DNA from: Dipteris shenzhenensis
Lineage: Eukaryota; Polypodiophyta; Polypodiopsida; Gleicheniales
Length of the DNA stretch: 64,000 bases
Reading direction: 5' to 3' (one strand)
NCBI GenBank assembly: GCA_047967505.1
Contig: CM106538.1
The notes beneath the pieces were generated by a model. It saw nothing but the letters and a program-made list of their open reading frames with translations, had not been told where the DNA came from and made no database searches. Shown piece by piece: positions 20,551 to 33,060 of this stretch (the stretch's first letter is position 1; every line of letters begins with the position of its first letter). Both the position numbers and the translations under genes were made by a program.

Positions 20551-23500
20551 TTTTTTTAAAGAATATTCTTATTTTTTCTTTATTTTGATAAAGAATGCCA
20601 TAGGAAATAGCAAATGTACATGTTTAATGAACGTACTTGTATAAAATAATGATTACCTGTTACTGGCAATACCTACAATGTAAATATCTAGAAATGTTAG
20701 TAATTGTAACATGTACCAAAATTGCTAAGAAATCTCATTGCATGAATAATGTATCAATCCGAAAGCTGAAATATCAAAGCAATTCAAATCTTAAACCCGA
20801 AAGGTTATATGGGCCCAAAGTAATTGACTCTATCCATGCTAATATCTCTCGCAAGAAGATTCGATGCATGAACAATAATTCTTGCAATCTCTCCATCACA
20901 TGAATTCAGTCGAGCACATCGATCGTGGAAGAAGAAAGGCTTTAATTTTTAGAATCTCTCCATAGCAAGAATTCACTCGAGTGCATCGGTCGTGGAAGAA
21001 TAAAGGCTTTAATGTTTACAACAATTGAAAGAGCTACGATGCTACTTGGACAGCCTTGCTCGTTCATCGCCGACTTTCTGTGTCTTCCTCTTTGTGCTCT
21101 AAATCTATCAACTTGCTCCCTCAATTTCTCTATCCATGCTAATATCTCTCTTAAGAAAATTCAATGCACGAATAATAATTTTTGCAATCTCCTATCACAA
21201 GAATACATTGGCCACCATGGAAGAATAAAGGCTTTAATTTTTGCAATCTCTCCATTGTTGGTGGAGGCGTTCGGGGTGCAGCTCAACATAGAGCTGGAGG
21301 TTGATGGCTGATGGGCTAAGCCATCTCCTTGGCTTGCACCACCCGCACTAGCAGGAGAGTGAAATCCGCGATCAACCACACCCCATTCTTCATGAACATC
21401 TCCAAGCCCTCCCTCAGAATGAGCTGAAGCGTCCACCTCCTCCCACAACTAGCTCCTCCTCTTCACAATCTTCAAAAACGCGTTAAACGTCAACCTGGGT
21501 AGCATCCGGCTATCATCATCCCTGGCCTCAGGGTCGTGCTCAGCTTCTCCCCATAATACCTCTTTCACGTGGCTTCCGAAAACAGCATGAAGCAGTCGAT
21601 TTGCTCTGCAATATCAAGGGAAACCAGGTGCGTGGAATGGCAATCTCAGATCATCCACTTCTTCCTACCTTTACTAGAAGGGCTCCCGTAAGCTAGCAAT
21701 AACGCTACCCTCCACAAGAACGCAAGTAAAGTGGTCGTTCCATCGCTAGAGCAATTGGAAAGCCAAAAATCTTGTCCTACAACACACAACGAATAGAAAC
21801 GGGACCTGCCTACCGAACCAGATTTCGGATCGTGAACAAGGTGAGATGATCATCAAGTTTTGGGAAGGGAGCGATCTCTTACGGACAAGAATCCTTGTGC
21901 TAGATCCTGTTTTCCGCTGCCTTGTCTCCGCGTGAAAGCTTGGAGAAAAGCAAAGATTTATGAATGCTTAGAAAAACAAATATTTATGAATGCTTAGAAA
22001 AGCAAAGAAAGCTTCCTCAAGAGGTCAACAAGTACGCAGCAGGAGTCCTTTGTTGTTTGTTGGTAGTGCAAATTGTAAAGATGCTCGGGCCATCAACAAC
22101 TAGAACTCTAGAATTGAGATGGAAACGTTAAGGAGAACATCGACCTCGCAAATTGAAAAGCAAATTGCTTCCGTATATCAACCTCGCAAATTGAAATTGA
22201 AAAGCAAACCGCTTAAAAATCCATAAGCACCACCTCTTACACTATGAAAACGATACGGGCCCCTTTACCCTAGTACACTATATTGTGCTAAGAAAACCAA
22301 TGCTAAAGGCCTTATGACATGGGTACCCCTTAAGCCTCTTCATGGGTAGTTTTGTTAGCACTGTCCGGCTAGGGGCAGGGCTCTAGCTACTAGAAAATAG
22401 CTAATTTTGATCTCCTTTGAAAGCGGAACAACAACACATATACTCGGGCAGTGCTCTAGGCACGTGTGCCTCTTGTTACGGTAGGTAGCCTAGAGGCATG
22501 TTTTATTTTATGAGCCCTCCTTGAGCCACATGTCACAATTATAGCCCTTGATCTTGGATTCATCCAAGGGTTAAGAGATTTCTCAATCTTTTAGCTTTTC
22601 ATTCCATATAATTTTAGCTTTTCATTCCCTTTTATGAAGGCACCAGTTTGTCTACCTAGCTCTTTTATCTTCCCATTTACCTATCTCTTTTATCTTCCAT
22701 AGTTGACAATCTAAGATGAGCTCCATCTCCTTTCCTCCCAGGGTCGGATTGTCGCTTCTTTTCGTATACGTAACTTTATACTGCCTCAAGCCTTGGAAAG
22801 TGATCCTAATCTCAAAGGATGGAAGACTAATGAAGGAGATTGTGTGAGTTCTTACTCCAAATCTTGTTAAATTCTAACGTTAACTCTGATTCTAAGAACA
22901 ATATCCTCAAATTGTTTTAGTGCAGGCCATATTTTGCACACTATGTGAAAACTTGCTTCATGCTTTTTGGAGACAGAGTGAAGAACTGGATTACATTAAA
23001 CAAGATGCAGTCTTTCGAGTATGATGGTTATAGAACGGGAAAGCAAGCACCTGGGAAGAACTATTATGTGGGTGACTCCTTTCTTATTGACTTTTGCATC
23101 CTCCATTCCCTTGGAAACATCATCAATCATGCGTTGTCTTTTGGCTTGCTACCCAAGCTCAAGCGTTAACTCATCATCACCAAGATGATCGGGACTTGTG
23201 GCCATGATGCCAGGTGACCGGTATGAGGAAGGTAAGTTGGGCCAATTGCAGAATTGGTTTTCATAGGGCTGTTCCTTCGAGCGAGGAACAAGCATGACCA
23301 GTCTTGAAGAGAAGCCTTTGAATGAAGTTATTTTCGAACGTGATGCATATGGAACAAACTTGGATCTCCGTTTCTGTGGACATTTTGCCCAATAAGGAGA
23401 TAAGTGAATAGAACCTTGCATTCCCTTTTGGAAAAACAAAATCCATATCCACAATGAATCGAAACACAAAAAGACTGCAAAAGCGGAAGTATTCGAAGGA

Positions 23501-25812
23501 GGAGAGTGGAACTCACAGGTCAAAGGAGGAGGTAGGTTCTGAGCCAGCCATGGACGGTGGGGGAGGTTCGGTTTTTGCAAGCTTTTTCCATCCTCTTGAA
23601 GCTTCCACAACCTGAACTTCTCTCGCATGCACACTGTTAACAATTCAAGGAGTGTTTCTAAGCATCCACTCCATGGTAATCACTTCCCAAATCGTCTGTC
23701 ATAGAGGTGAGCTACTTTCTTTTGCAAGCTCTTGCTTGATCTTTTCTTAGTGGGTCCTCAACTAAAACACTTTTGCAATCTTGGTCGCAAAGTGGATCTC
23801 TGGCGATTGCGATAAACTTGAAACTATGTATCAAGAACTAACTGTACCACTTTAAAACTGACATCATAAACGTGAGGAAGCCTTCGAATAAATAATGCAG
23901 ATGTGCAAGTAGAAGTACATGAAAAAATCTATTCGCACACTGAACTGTGTAAGCACAAATACATGGATGAGATCCCAATCGTGGAAGTCGACATTCAAGA
24001 GATGATTGGTGCATTGAATACAAATAGAGAGGCATTGGCCAAGGCATCCAAGATGGGTTGAGCGTCTGCGTCCAAATCTTTTTTTTTTTAAAATGGTCCC
24101 ATACGTGAATATGGTAACTAAATAACTCAAGAAGAGAATCTCAAATTATTGGAAAAGAACACGAGAACATAATCTTTAACCTAGTAAATGGATTGCAATT
24201 AGAAGTAATAAACTCATGAGTAATCTCACGGCTCTGCACTACCAACATCTGAATAAAAAATTACAACTCAATTGATCTGTAGTAGCAGCAGCTGCATCGA
24301 AAATTATAGCTCACTTGATCTGCAATACCAACAACAATTGAATTGAAAATTGCAGCACTTTTGATTGATCCCTAGAACACCTTTGACAGATACCGTACAA
24401 AGAGCTTGATGAGTAATATAGGAAAACTTATGAGTAGGCGGGATCCTCTAATGGGCATGTGCCTAAATTATCTAAGTTCTGTTCTATAAGAATAAGTCTC
24501 TTGGGTGGTTAGTTAGCTGAGTTGGCGTGGGCCATACACAGTTTGCCCATGTTTGTAAGTAATAAAATCTAGCCTTTAGGGTGTGGAACATGCATTCTCA
24601 GGTGTGAAATGTTTGGCCCTCTCATCATGTTTCTTTGATACTCTCGACAGGTGAAGATTGGGAGAGCTGGTCCCAAGCTACTTTCTCACCTTGATGGTTC
24701 TAGTTTATTTGTAGCAAAGCGAGAGCAAAGAAAGTATTAGCAGTCGCTCGTGGTGATTTTATCGACATTCGACTACGATTACAACTATTGACATTCAGGT
24801 AATATGTCGATACCTTACCATTCACGAGACTTATCCTTGGCGCTAATATTCTCGACGTTTATATTCTTGGCATTAATATTCTCGACCTCAGAGAAGGGCC
24901 CGTTCCCCTCGGATTATAACTCTTTGGGAAAGGAAGCGCGCTGCCTCCCTACCACACTGTGTGTGGTTATAATAATTATATATTATATGTTATCATAAAA
25001 ATATTTCCAATTTCTTGTCCATTCAAAATTGCTTGTTTTCAATCTGAATTCTTACAACATTCTCTCTTTGATGCATGTTCTCGATGCGAGGGAGCAAGGA
25101 AACCCAAGCTTGATGTAAGATTGAAGGATGACAACACATTTATTCATATGGTTATAGTCCATGTGACAATGTTGTATAGACTGCAATTATGAGCTCTTGT
25201 AAGCTTTGCCTGATTTATGTAATTGTTGGACTCCATCTTTCAAAATATGGACATCACAAAATCAATAATAAATCACCACCCTTGACATTTGCACGGATGA
25301 TCAGGTTCTAAGGGACCCTATGTCTCTCCTCATCTTCAGATTTTTTAGTCACACTTTTTCCTTTAAAATTTGATAAAATACTAGGATTCAAGTTCAATCA
25401 TGAGTTAGTAGTTGAGTGATTGACGATGGAAAGACTGCCACAACAAATCGGGTCTTTGGAAGAAAGTTATCAAGCGGCGACTTCCCAATTCTGGTTTTCA
25501 ATATGGTCATGCTTCGCAGGTAGCTCAGGGACCGAGCGCCTATGGAAGGCCTCCCAGTGCAAAGTAAATCTGTACAATTCGGAACTCAATGCTTTGCACC
25601 GGTAAAGCTGTACATAAGCAAGACTGACGAGTCTCTTGTAAATCTCAACAACAGACAAACCCAATATCTCCATATTTCAAGCATAAGATTATCAAGGACT
25701 CGCTACGCAAAGACGGCTCGTACAACCCAGGTTCGGTTAAAGACATGCTGGAGAAGAGTCCAAAGCATCCACTGGTCAAGCCGAATACCAGTGCTTAGTG
25801 GAGGAGTGTGGC
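20551..25812. other. 5.2 kb without a confident gene
   Basis: No recognisable domain on either strand. Two open segments deserve mention only as possibilities: 22945-23169 plus (a 74-codon frame) and 23643-23149 minus (164 codons, Pro/Ser/Lys-rich). Neither shows a motif or a clear start context. The stretch contains a family of short repeats (20829-21240) and, just before PPR gene 1, about 400 bp that may hold its leader. Confidence 0.45.
20829..21240. repeat. Interspersed short repeats (two unit types)
   Basis: The unit TCCATGCTAATATCTCTC recurs at about 20833 and 21132, each followed by a similar AAGAA..ATTC..ATGCA segment. A second unit, CGTGGAAGAATAAAGGCTTT and variants, occurs at about 20925, 20991 and 21207. 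Together they suggest local duplication of about 300 bp followed by divergence. Confidence 0.75.
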
Positions 25813-27513
25813 ATGGCGGTCTTCAAGTCTGTAGTACAAGCGAATGCATATATACCACAAGAACTGCGAGAGAATACTGGATGGGAAACGCTCAGCTTAG
25901 AGGAGGCACTCACGTTTATGGAACGGATGCCCCAGCTTCCTTCCGTTCACAACCTTACATACATTTTGCATACTTGCAGAAAACAGAAAAATTTAGCGTA
26001 TACCAACCGCTTGTATGCCTACATGTGCAAAAGGGGACTGGAAGATCATAGATCTCTTGGAAACTATCTCGTCCCATTGTTGGTCCAAGTTGGAAGCATG
26101 TGCGATGCTCAGCAAGTTTTTAACAAGTTGGTTGCTCGGAACGTATATGCTTGGACTTCTCTCATCACGGGCTATATTGATTGTGGGGAATCACAGCATG
26201 CCCTAAACCTCTATCAGAAAATGCAAGAGGATTCTGTACATCCTAGCAAGTATACCTTTGTTGCCCTTCTGAAGGCTTGTGCTAGGCTGAAAGATGCTGG
26301 AAGAGGCCAAGAGATACACTTCGAGGTGGCCAGAAAGGGGTTGGAAATGGATCTTTTCGTTGGCAGCACCTTGGTGGATATGTATGCCAAATTTGGTTCA
26401 CTTTCAAAAGCACGAGAAGTGTTTGTCAAGCTCCCAGTTCGAGATGTAGTCTTGTGGACTGCACTGATTGCAGGATATGCTGAGCAGGGGCTTGCTGAGG
26501 CAGCACTTGACTGTTTTGAGCAGATGCGACTGGAGGGTCTCTCTCCAAATGCTGTCACGTTTGTTTGCAGCTTGAAAGCCTGTGGCAGCCTAGGCACCAT
26601 AGACAAGGGCAAAGAAATACACTCCGAGATTGTTAGAATGGGGCTGGAAAGAGATCTTTTTGTTGGCAATACCTTGGTGGATATGTATGCTAAATGTGCC
26701 TCAATTGCAAAGGCACAGGAAGCCTTTGACAAGCTGCCAGTTCGAACTGAGGTCTCGTGGACTGCATTAATTGCAGGATATGTTGAGCATGGGCTTGGCG
26801 AGGAAGCGCTGAAATTATTTGTACAGATGCAAATGGAGGGTCTCTCTCCAAATGCTGTCACATTTGTTTGCAGCTTGAAGGCTTGTGGCAACATAGGAGC
26901 CATAAAAAAGGGCCAAGAAATACACGCCGAGATTACAAGAAAGGGGCTCGAAAGAGAGATTTTTGTTGGCAGCACCATGGTAGACATGTATGCCAAATGT
27001 GGCTCCCTTGCAAAAGCACAGGAAACATTTGACAAACTGCCAGTTCGAAATGAGGTCTCGTGGAATGCACTAATCGCAGGGTATGCCCAGCTAGGAGAGA
27101 GTGACATTGTTTTCCATATGCTTGAGAAAATGAGAGGAGAGGGGATAAAGCCAGATGGAGTCACATTCTCTATCGTTCTGAGTGTATGCAGCCACACGGG
27201 TCTAGTGGATAAGGGTCAGAAGTACTTTGAGGCGATGAGCAAAGACGATGACATCGCTCCAACTGTTGAGCACCACACTGGCATGGTTGATCTCCTTTGC
27301 CGTGCAGGCCAAATAGACCAGGCGGTAGCAATGGTCAAGATGATGCCATTCCATGCTAATGTTTTGGTGTGGCATACAGTGTTGGATGCTTGTCGAAAGT
27401 GGAGCAACGTGGAGCTTGGAAGATTGGCATTTGAACATGCAATAAAATTGGATGAGAAAGACGCTGCAACCTACATCTTGATGTCTAACATATATGCAGA
27501 TGCTCATATGTAG
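25813..27513 (+). CDS. PLS-class pentatricopeptide-repeat protein, E domain truncated (PPR gene 1)
   Basis: Encodes about 566 residues of an organelle-type RNA-binding PPR protein. Such proteins bind single-stranded RNA, one base per repeat, and guide processing or C-to-U editing in mitochondria or plastids. I start at the ATG 25813-25815 (MAVFKSVVQ); the frame is open a few codons upstream without another ATG. About 14 PPR motifs are visible as P-L-S triplets (for example DVVLWTALIAGYAEQG, then VTFVCSLKACG, then LFVGNTLVDMYAKC). Triplets recur every 303 bp at 26152, 26455, 26758 and 27061. The end is an E-type region (HTGMVDLLCRAGQID, DEKDAATYILMSNIYADAHM) that stops at TAG 27511-27513, so E+ and DYW domains are absent. 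No targeting peptide is obvious. A LINE lies close downstream. It may be a functional E-class gene or a truncated relic. Confidence 0.85.
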   Translation: MAVFKSVVQANAYIPQELRENTGWETLSLEEALTFMERMPQLPSVHNLTYILHTCRKQKNLAYTNRLYAYMCKRGLEDHRSLGNYLVPLLVQVGSMCDAQQVFNKLVARNVYAWTSLITGYIDCGESQHALNLYQKMQEDSVHPSKYTFVALLKACARLKDAGRGQEIHFEVARKGLEMDLFVGSTLVDMYAKFGSLSKAREVFVKLPVRDVVLWTALIAGYAEQGLAEAALDCFEQMRLEGLSPNAVTFVCSLKACGSLGTIDKGKEIHSEIVRMGLERDLFVGNTLVDMYAKCASIAKAQEAFDKLPVRTEVSWTALIAGYVEHGLGEEALKLFVQMQMEGLSPNAVTFVCSLKACGNIGAIKKGQEIHAEITRKGLEREIFVGSTMVDMYAKCGSLAKAQETFDKLPVRNEVSWNALIAGYAQLGESDIVFHMLEKMRGEGIKPDGVTFSIVLSVCSHTGLVDKGQKYFEAMSKDDDIAPTVEHHTGMVDLLCRAGQIDQAVAMVKMMPFHANVLVWHTVLDACRKWSNVELGRLAFEHAIKLDEKDAATYILMSNIYADAHM

Positions 27514-28123
27514 AACATGTTAGAATTTCAGGCATCTCCAATCTGTCCTATAAGGACTGGGTTGTGGGTGTGCCCACCCAACGGATAGTTGTTTGCTCTC
27601 CCTGTAAAAACAAGGCAGGTAGTCAAGGGTCAGTGCCAGGGCATGTTGCTAAGGTATTTAGGCTAGATGAAGGGCTGACTAAAGGGCCTGGTTGAGGGCT
27701 GGTAAATGCCAGCACTTGTAGGACTGATGGGGGCCAGTCAGGCCAGCCAACCAAGGTCTGGTCAGCCGACCATGAGGGTCAGGTCAGCAGACCAGGTGGA
27801 TTGGGTTAAACTGACCAGCCAAGCTGGTTAAGTCTGGCAGGCAGCAGCCCCACGTACTGCCTATAAATAGGACTTATTCTGCCCTTTGTATACAGTCATT
27901 CAGAGGTTTAGTGTGGAGTATTCCAGGGTGCAGTTTAGCCTTGGATTGTATCTTCGAGTTGTGGTTTTCTCAGCAGTAAACAGCAGAGTTTTTCCAGCAC
28001 ATGTTTCTTGTAGTCAATTGCAGTTTATTGCATAGTACCTTCTCTCTAATCGCATTTCTGCATCTCTCTCGGTACAGAGATGGGAGAGTTATCATCACAG
28101 AGAGGAGATCCACATGACGGTAT
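27514..28123 (+). promoter_or_regulatory. Leader and probable promoter region of the downstream LINE
   Basis: Between the PPR stop and the LINE frame lies sequence with imperfect repeats of GGTCAGC/GACCAGCC (about 27735-27830) and a TATAAATA box at 27862-27869. A TATA box is unusual for LINEs, which normally use internal promoters, so this could be LTR-derived or transduced sequence. No coding content is seen. Confidence 0.35.
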
Positions 28124-31100
28124 GTGGCCTCGGAGACTTTAAGGTTCAGTATATGGAACTGTAATGGTTCTCTGAGGCTAGATGCAGGCTATTTTGAGGA
28201 TTCCTTTAGGCATGCGGATATCGCTATTTACACAAAGACACACCAGTGCAAGGGGAGGAAACTTCCAGATGTCAGAGGTTTTAGGTGGGAATCAGTATGC
28301 CGACCACAGCCACGGATGGCAGGAGGGACTAGAGGCTCTGGGGGAGTAGCAGTATTGTACAGAGAGGATTTGCGAGACATAGTACATGTCGTTCATAGAG
28401 ATGCAAAAGCCAGATACATGTGGATCCGAGTGGACAGAGGGGACCCCAGGGATTTATATGTAGCTGCATGCTACTTTCCACCTGCCTACTCGAGGTATGC
28501 ACCTGAGGGCGAGTCGCCGTACTTGCCATTATATGAGGACATTATGAGATATGCGAGCATGGGGGAGATATTGCTAGTGGGGGACTTTAATGCCCGTACA
28601 CACTTGAGGCAGACATCAATATATGACTCGAGTGATGCCATCTACAGAGAGATCAACGCAGAGGAGGTGGGTTTGCATAGGTCGGCACAGGACTTGGGAG
28701 ATGTGACAGAATATGGTACACATTTCTTAGCATTAGGGAGTGCCCATGGATTGATTATCTTCAATGGTCTGTCTTATTGGCCAGGTTCAGATGCTCTTAC
28801 ATGCTGGAACCCGAAAGGAGGTGCTAGTACAGTTGATTATTTGATGGGGTTGCCGTCTCTAATCCCACAGATCCGTGATTTCAGTGTATCTAGCAGACCC
28901 ATTGGACTGGCTGCGGACCATGCTATATTGAGGTTTATTGTGTCAGGAGGATGCTGGAGGGGGGCAATCAGGCCTTCGTTTCAGAGACAACCTAGATACC
29001 AATTCATGGAGGAGACTGCTACAGTGTATGGAGATGCAGTGTGGGACAAAATTATGGTGCTAGACCCTCATGGTCTCCTGGAGGAGATCACCCGTGGTTT
29101 GACAGAGGTATTACATGTGTCAGCACAGTATGCATTCCCACACACAACAATATCATCCACCCCTCCTTGCAGCACTGCCCCACAAAATAGTTGGTATGAC
29201 GATGAGTGTCGTATGTTGTGCAGACAATTACAGCAGGAGGTTGCTACAAACACTCGGACACACAAGCAAGCCAAGGCCATCTTCTCACGCCTAATACGGA
29301 AGAAGAAACAGGCCTACTTAGCTACATTGGAGGCAGAGATCTACCAATTATTCTTGGGACAGAACAGCAAGAAGGCATGGAGGATGTTTCAGGAGAGACA
29401 GCCTGGTACACCGATTGTAGCACCAGAAGCTTGGGCCGACTATGCGCAGTCATTATATGATATACCAGGACAGCCACCGATTCCGTACCCACAGGATACG
29501 AGGCCTACATATTGCTTCTTCTTCAAATTGCATATGGTCAATGATGCCATTGACAGATTGGGACATGGAAAGGCTTTGGATCATGATGGATTAGCGGGAG
29601 AGCACTTCATGTACGCACGGGACATTGTGGCACCGCTTCTTGTGCATGTGTTTAATAGAGCAGTTTGAGAAGGATTCCCCCCTAGCTGGACAGAGCAGCA
29701 TACCATTGTACCGCTCTTTAAGAGTGGAGATCCGATGATGCCCAACAATTACAGGACTATCATGATTGGCCATTGCCTGGCCAAGATATATGGATCCATC
29801 TTGGAAAAGGAGTTGAGCAGATGGGCAGCAATGCATGGACACAGAGCGGTAGGACAGGCAGGTTTTAGGCGAGGTTATACCACTTTGGATCACATCCTGA
29901 CTCTCCGGGCACTCATAGAGGAAGGCAAACATCATCATAAAAGGATATATTGTTGCTTTGTAGACTTCCGCAAAGCCTTTGACACAATCCCACGGACCAG
30001 GCTGATGGAAAGACTACAGGATATTGGAGTACCACATGAGATGCAGTGGGGGATATATGCCTTGTATGAGATGGTGATGGGCCGAGTTAAAGCACCTAGA
30101 GGGTTGTCAGATGCAGTTATGAATACTATTGGTGTGAAGCAGGGGTGCCCTCTCTCTCCCACACTATTTGGCATATACATTGATGACCTCTCAGAGTATA
30201 TCAACAGGATAGGAGGACCCGGAGCCAGCCTAGCAGGAGTGTTGATACCCATACTGCTCTATGCAGATGATGTAGTTTTGATTGCAGATTCCTCGGAAGG
30301 ATTACAAAGACATTTAGATGGGCTACAAGCTTTTTGTGAGGACAGGGATCTAACAATAAACCTTGGGAAAACCAAGGTGATGGTATTTAATACTACACAG
30401 GCTTGGGTAACGCGCTCAGCACAACAATTCACTTTCAAAGGTGAGACAGTAGAGCAGGTACGATTTTATGTGTACCTTGGGGTGATCTTTTCTGGTCCAC
30501 AATTTTCATTGAGAGCGCGATTGATGCCAGATTGGATAGAGGCTATGTAGCTTTGAGGGCACTAGAGAGAGAGTGTGCACATGTATAGTTCCAAGAGCCA
30601 CGCACAAAATTATGGTTGTTTGAGACATTGGTGGTGCCCACGCTATTTTATGGTGCAGCTATATGGGGCCCCAGTGTAGGGGGTGCAATTGAGTGGAGGA
30701 GATTGGAAAGGCCATTAGTGATACTGATTGCCCGCATGATCCGGAGCAAGCCATCTGTACCACATCCGATAATACGAGCTGAATTAGCAGCTGCTCCACT
30801 AGTGATTGAGGCTTTGGTTTAGGCAGTAACTTGCATACATAGATTGTGGGATCTACTTGGCTCCAGATATGCACGGTTGGCTATGATATCATCCAGGCAG
30901 CTAGCAGAGGAGGGTCGAACATGGTGCTGGTATGCTCAGCTACAGAGATGGTTTGTAGAGCATGAGTTGACAATGGATGCACTCCCACCCTTTCAATACA
31001 GTTTGGATTTAGACCTGTCTTGCCATGACCGAAACAAGATCATTACAGCTGATATTGTCAAGTTGGAGACTGACAGAACCTGGACTAGACCACATGAGCC

Positions 31101-31854
31101 CCTAGGGAAGAAGATGGCACACTACCAGAACCATTTTCTTCATTTATCTCAAGATGAACTTATGGCCAGGCCAGCATACATGGATACACACCTATCTCAT
31201 GGGCTACGTAGTATTATTGGCCAAATTCGAACCTCATCACATCAGTTGAGAATAGAGACAGGGAGATACACCCATGCAGCCCATCAGGATCGGATATGTC
31301 AGTTATGCCAGCAGGTTGAGGAGGCAAAGGGGCATTACGTATGTAGATGCACGGTATATTATGAAATTCGAGGAAGATACCACTGTCTATTCAGAAAGGG
31401 ATTTGGCCCACTCCATAGGGTGATGGAGTACGAAGATAAAAAATGCTTAGGTTTGTTTTTATCAGAGCTTAGGCGACATCATAGAGAGACTTTGTTGGGA
31501 GACAGACAGCCGAGACCAGCCCCACCCAGGCAAAGTACACTCAGAGACTTGTTCACTGCCAGCACCTCAGCTAGTTTTATGCCCTCCCCGCCATCAGAAA
31601 CCCCTGGCGCCACCACCACCTTATCACACACAGGCAGATTGCCACACTCTAGTGGTGTGATTTTGGACCGAGCCATCGCCATATCCAGGTCACGGAGGCC
31701 CAGGCCCCCAAGACCCCGTGCCCGGCACCCATATCTTCATCGGATCCGTGCCATCATTGCCAAACACCGGAAACGTGTGGCACCGAGTTATGAGATCCTA
31801 GAGCTGCCCATGATTGAGATTTTTGACATAAGAAGAGTGCAACCTTTTTATTGA
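28124..31854 (+). pseudogene. LINE (non-LTR retrotransposon): endonuclease, reverse transcriptase, zinc knuckle
   Basis: Encodes the ORF2-type protein that nicks target DNA and reverse-transcribes LINE RNA there. An APE endonuclease covers about 28145-28960 (FSIWNCNG, LLVGDFNART, STVDYLM, AADHAI for the usual SDH). The reverse transcriptase covers about 29560-30550 (FKSGDPMMPNNYR, GQAGFRRGYTTLDH, CFVDFRKAFDTI, GVKQGCPLSP, and the active site LLYADDVVL). A C-terminal knuckle reads CQLCQQVEEAKGHYVCRC (about 31290-31345), followed by a very basic tail (SRSRRPRPPRPRARHPY) to the stop at 31854. In-frame stops at 29666-29668, about 30585 and about 30822 and a frameshift near 30510 inactivate it. 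The frame opens just after a TGA (28115-28117) with no ATG before about 28315, so the true start is unclear. A separate ORF1 is not seen. Confidence 0.9.
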
Positions 31855-32131
31855 TTAGCTTTCTGCCTATGCTGATCAATTGGTACTTTTAGTAAATACT
31901 TGCTTGGTATTTCATTAGTTTTGGGTCACTTGCAGTCTCTCTGACTGTAAGTACCTTTAGTAGCTCTCAGCCTTCAGCTTATTTATTTTGTTGTTCTCTT
32001 TGATGAGACAACACTAGCAGATGTATCAACTGTTTTAGGCTCATAGGCCGTTTGGCCTTTTAGAGACGTTAATATATATCTATCTTCCATACTCACAATT
32101 CCGCTGCATGCTCTGACATGATATCCAAGCC
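31855..32131 (+). mobile_element. LINE 3' end followed by a probable copia LTR end and primer site
   Basis: After the LINE stop there is non-coding sequence ending in CTCTGACA at 32118, followed by TGATATCCAAGCC (32119-32131), a 10-of-13 match to the TGGTATCAGAGCC primer site. A copia gag begins about 270 bp further on, which supports an LTR/PBS junction. I cannot place the start of this LTR or the LINE tail. Confidence 0.35.
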
Positions 32132-32399
32132 CAAGGTAGCCTAAAGCCTTGGACACGGAGAGAGCACTCAAGCAAAAGGTGTTTGCTGCTGATCAGAAGA
32201 GTGGACAGTTCAGGACAATGAGGAGTGACCAGAAGGAGGTGTCCCTGAAAGACATCCACCTTTACAGCCTCTTCTCTCTTTTCTTTCCCTACTTCTCTCC
32301 CTTCACAAGAGCAAGGCACCTCTCCGAGAGGCACATCTGTTTGAGATGGCTTGAATTCAACGAAGATCCCTATCCTTCCTATGTTCTCGGTTGACCGTC

Positions 32400-33060
32400 T
32401 TGGACGGAAACAACCATGGTGGACATAAGGTAAAGATGGAGTCAGTGCTGCAGTCTTGTGACTCCGCTGATTTCATCTTGGTTGGAATTGCAAGGCCAGA
32501 TCTGGATGAGGAGGACCTTCACATCACTGACCGGAAGGAGTGGGAAAACTTGGCATAGCTGTTGGATCATGTTAATGCTCGAGTACATTCATTCATCTCC
32601 TCAACTGCACAGCACAGTGATCAATCTCGTGAGCCACATGACACTGGCCAAAGTTTTTTGGGAGCACTGGCATCTCTCTACAACAGGGTATTCACCAATA
32701 AGCGCATCTCCATGGAAGTGTAGATGCATGTATTGAATCCTGCGAAGTCATCAACGATGCGGGACAACATCAACAAGCTTCAAGCTCTTCAGCAAGAGGT
32801 GCTTTAAGCTGGGAAGGGGATTACTTAGCTGTCCCTTCTTTCCTTGCAGTACTAAGTGTTCTACCCTTTGTCGATTACCAGTGGGAGAGTTAGCACTCTC
32901 ACATGGGAGAAGTTGGTGCTGATGGTCCTAGACCAAGAGAAGCGGTTCGAGAACCCTTCATAGGGCAGAGGAGCGGAAGCCTGGGCTGCACACAGTCAAA
33001 TGGGCAGAACAACAACAACAATAAGAAGGGTAAGGGGAAGTCTTCGGAGAAGAAGATCAT
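32400..33060 (+). pseudogene. Ty1/copia gag fragment, degenerate
   Basis: One plus-strand frame reads LDGNNHGGHKVKMESVLQSC, then FILVGIARPDLDEEDL, LASLYNRVFTNKRISMEV and MRDNINKLQALQQEVL. That is the layout of a copia gag (UBN2-type): an initial bait-like motif resembling LNGxNYxxW, then LYxxK and the INxLQALQQ-like helix. At least five in-frame stops interrupt it (near 32558, 32722, 32807 and 32827, and again near 32853). No protease or RT follows before 33.1 kb, so the copy is truncated. It belongs with the primer-like site at 32119-32131. Confidence 0.7.

Noticed and set aside
26214-27197. 327-codon minus-strand open frame opposite PPR gene 1
   Set aside because: It mirrors the repeat structure of the sense PPR frame exactly and has no motif of its own; an antisense shadow of repetitive codons.
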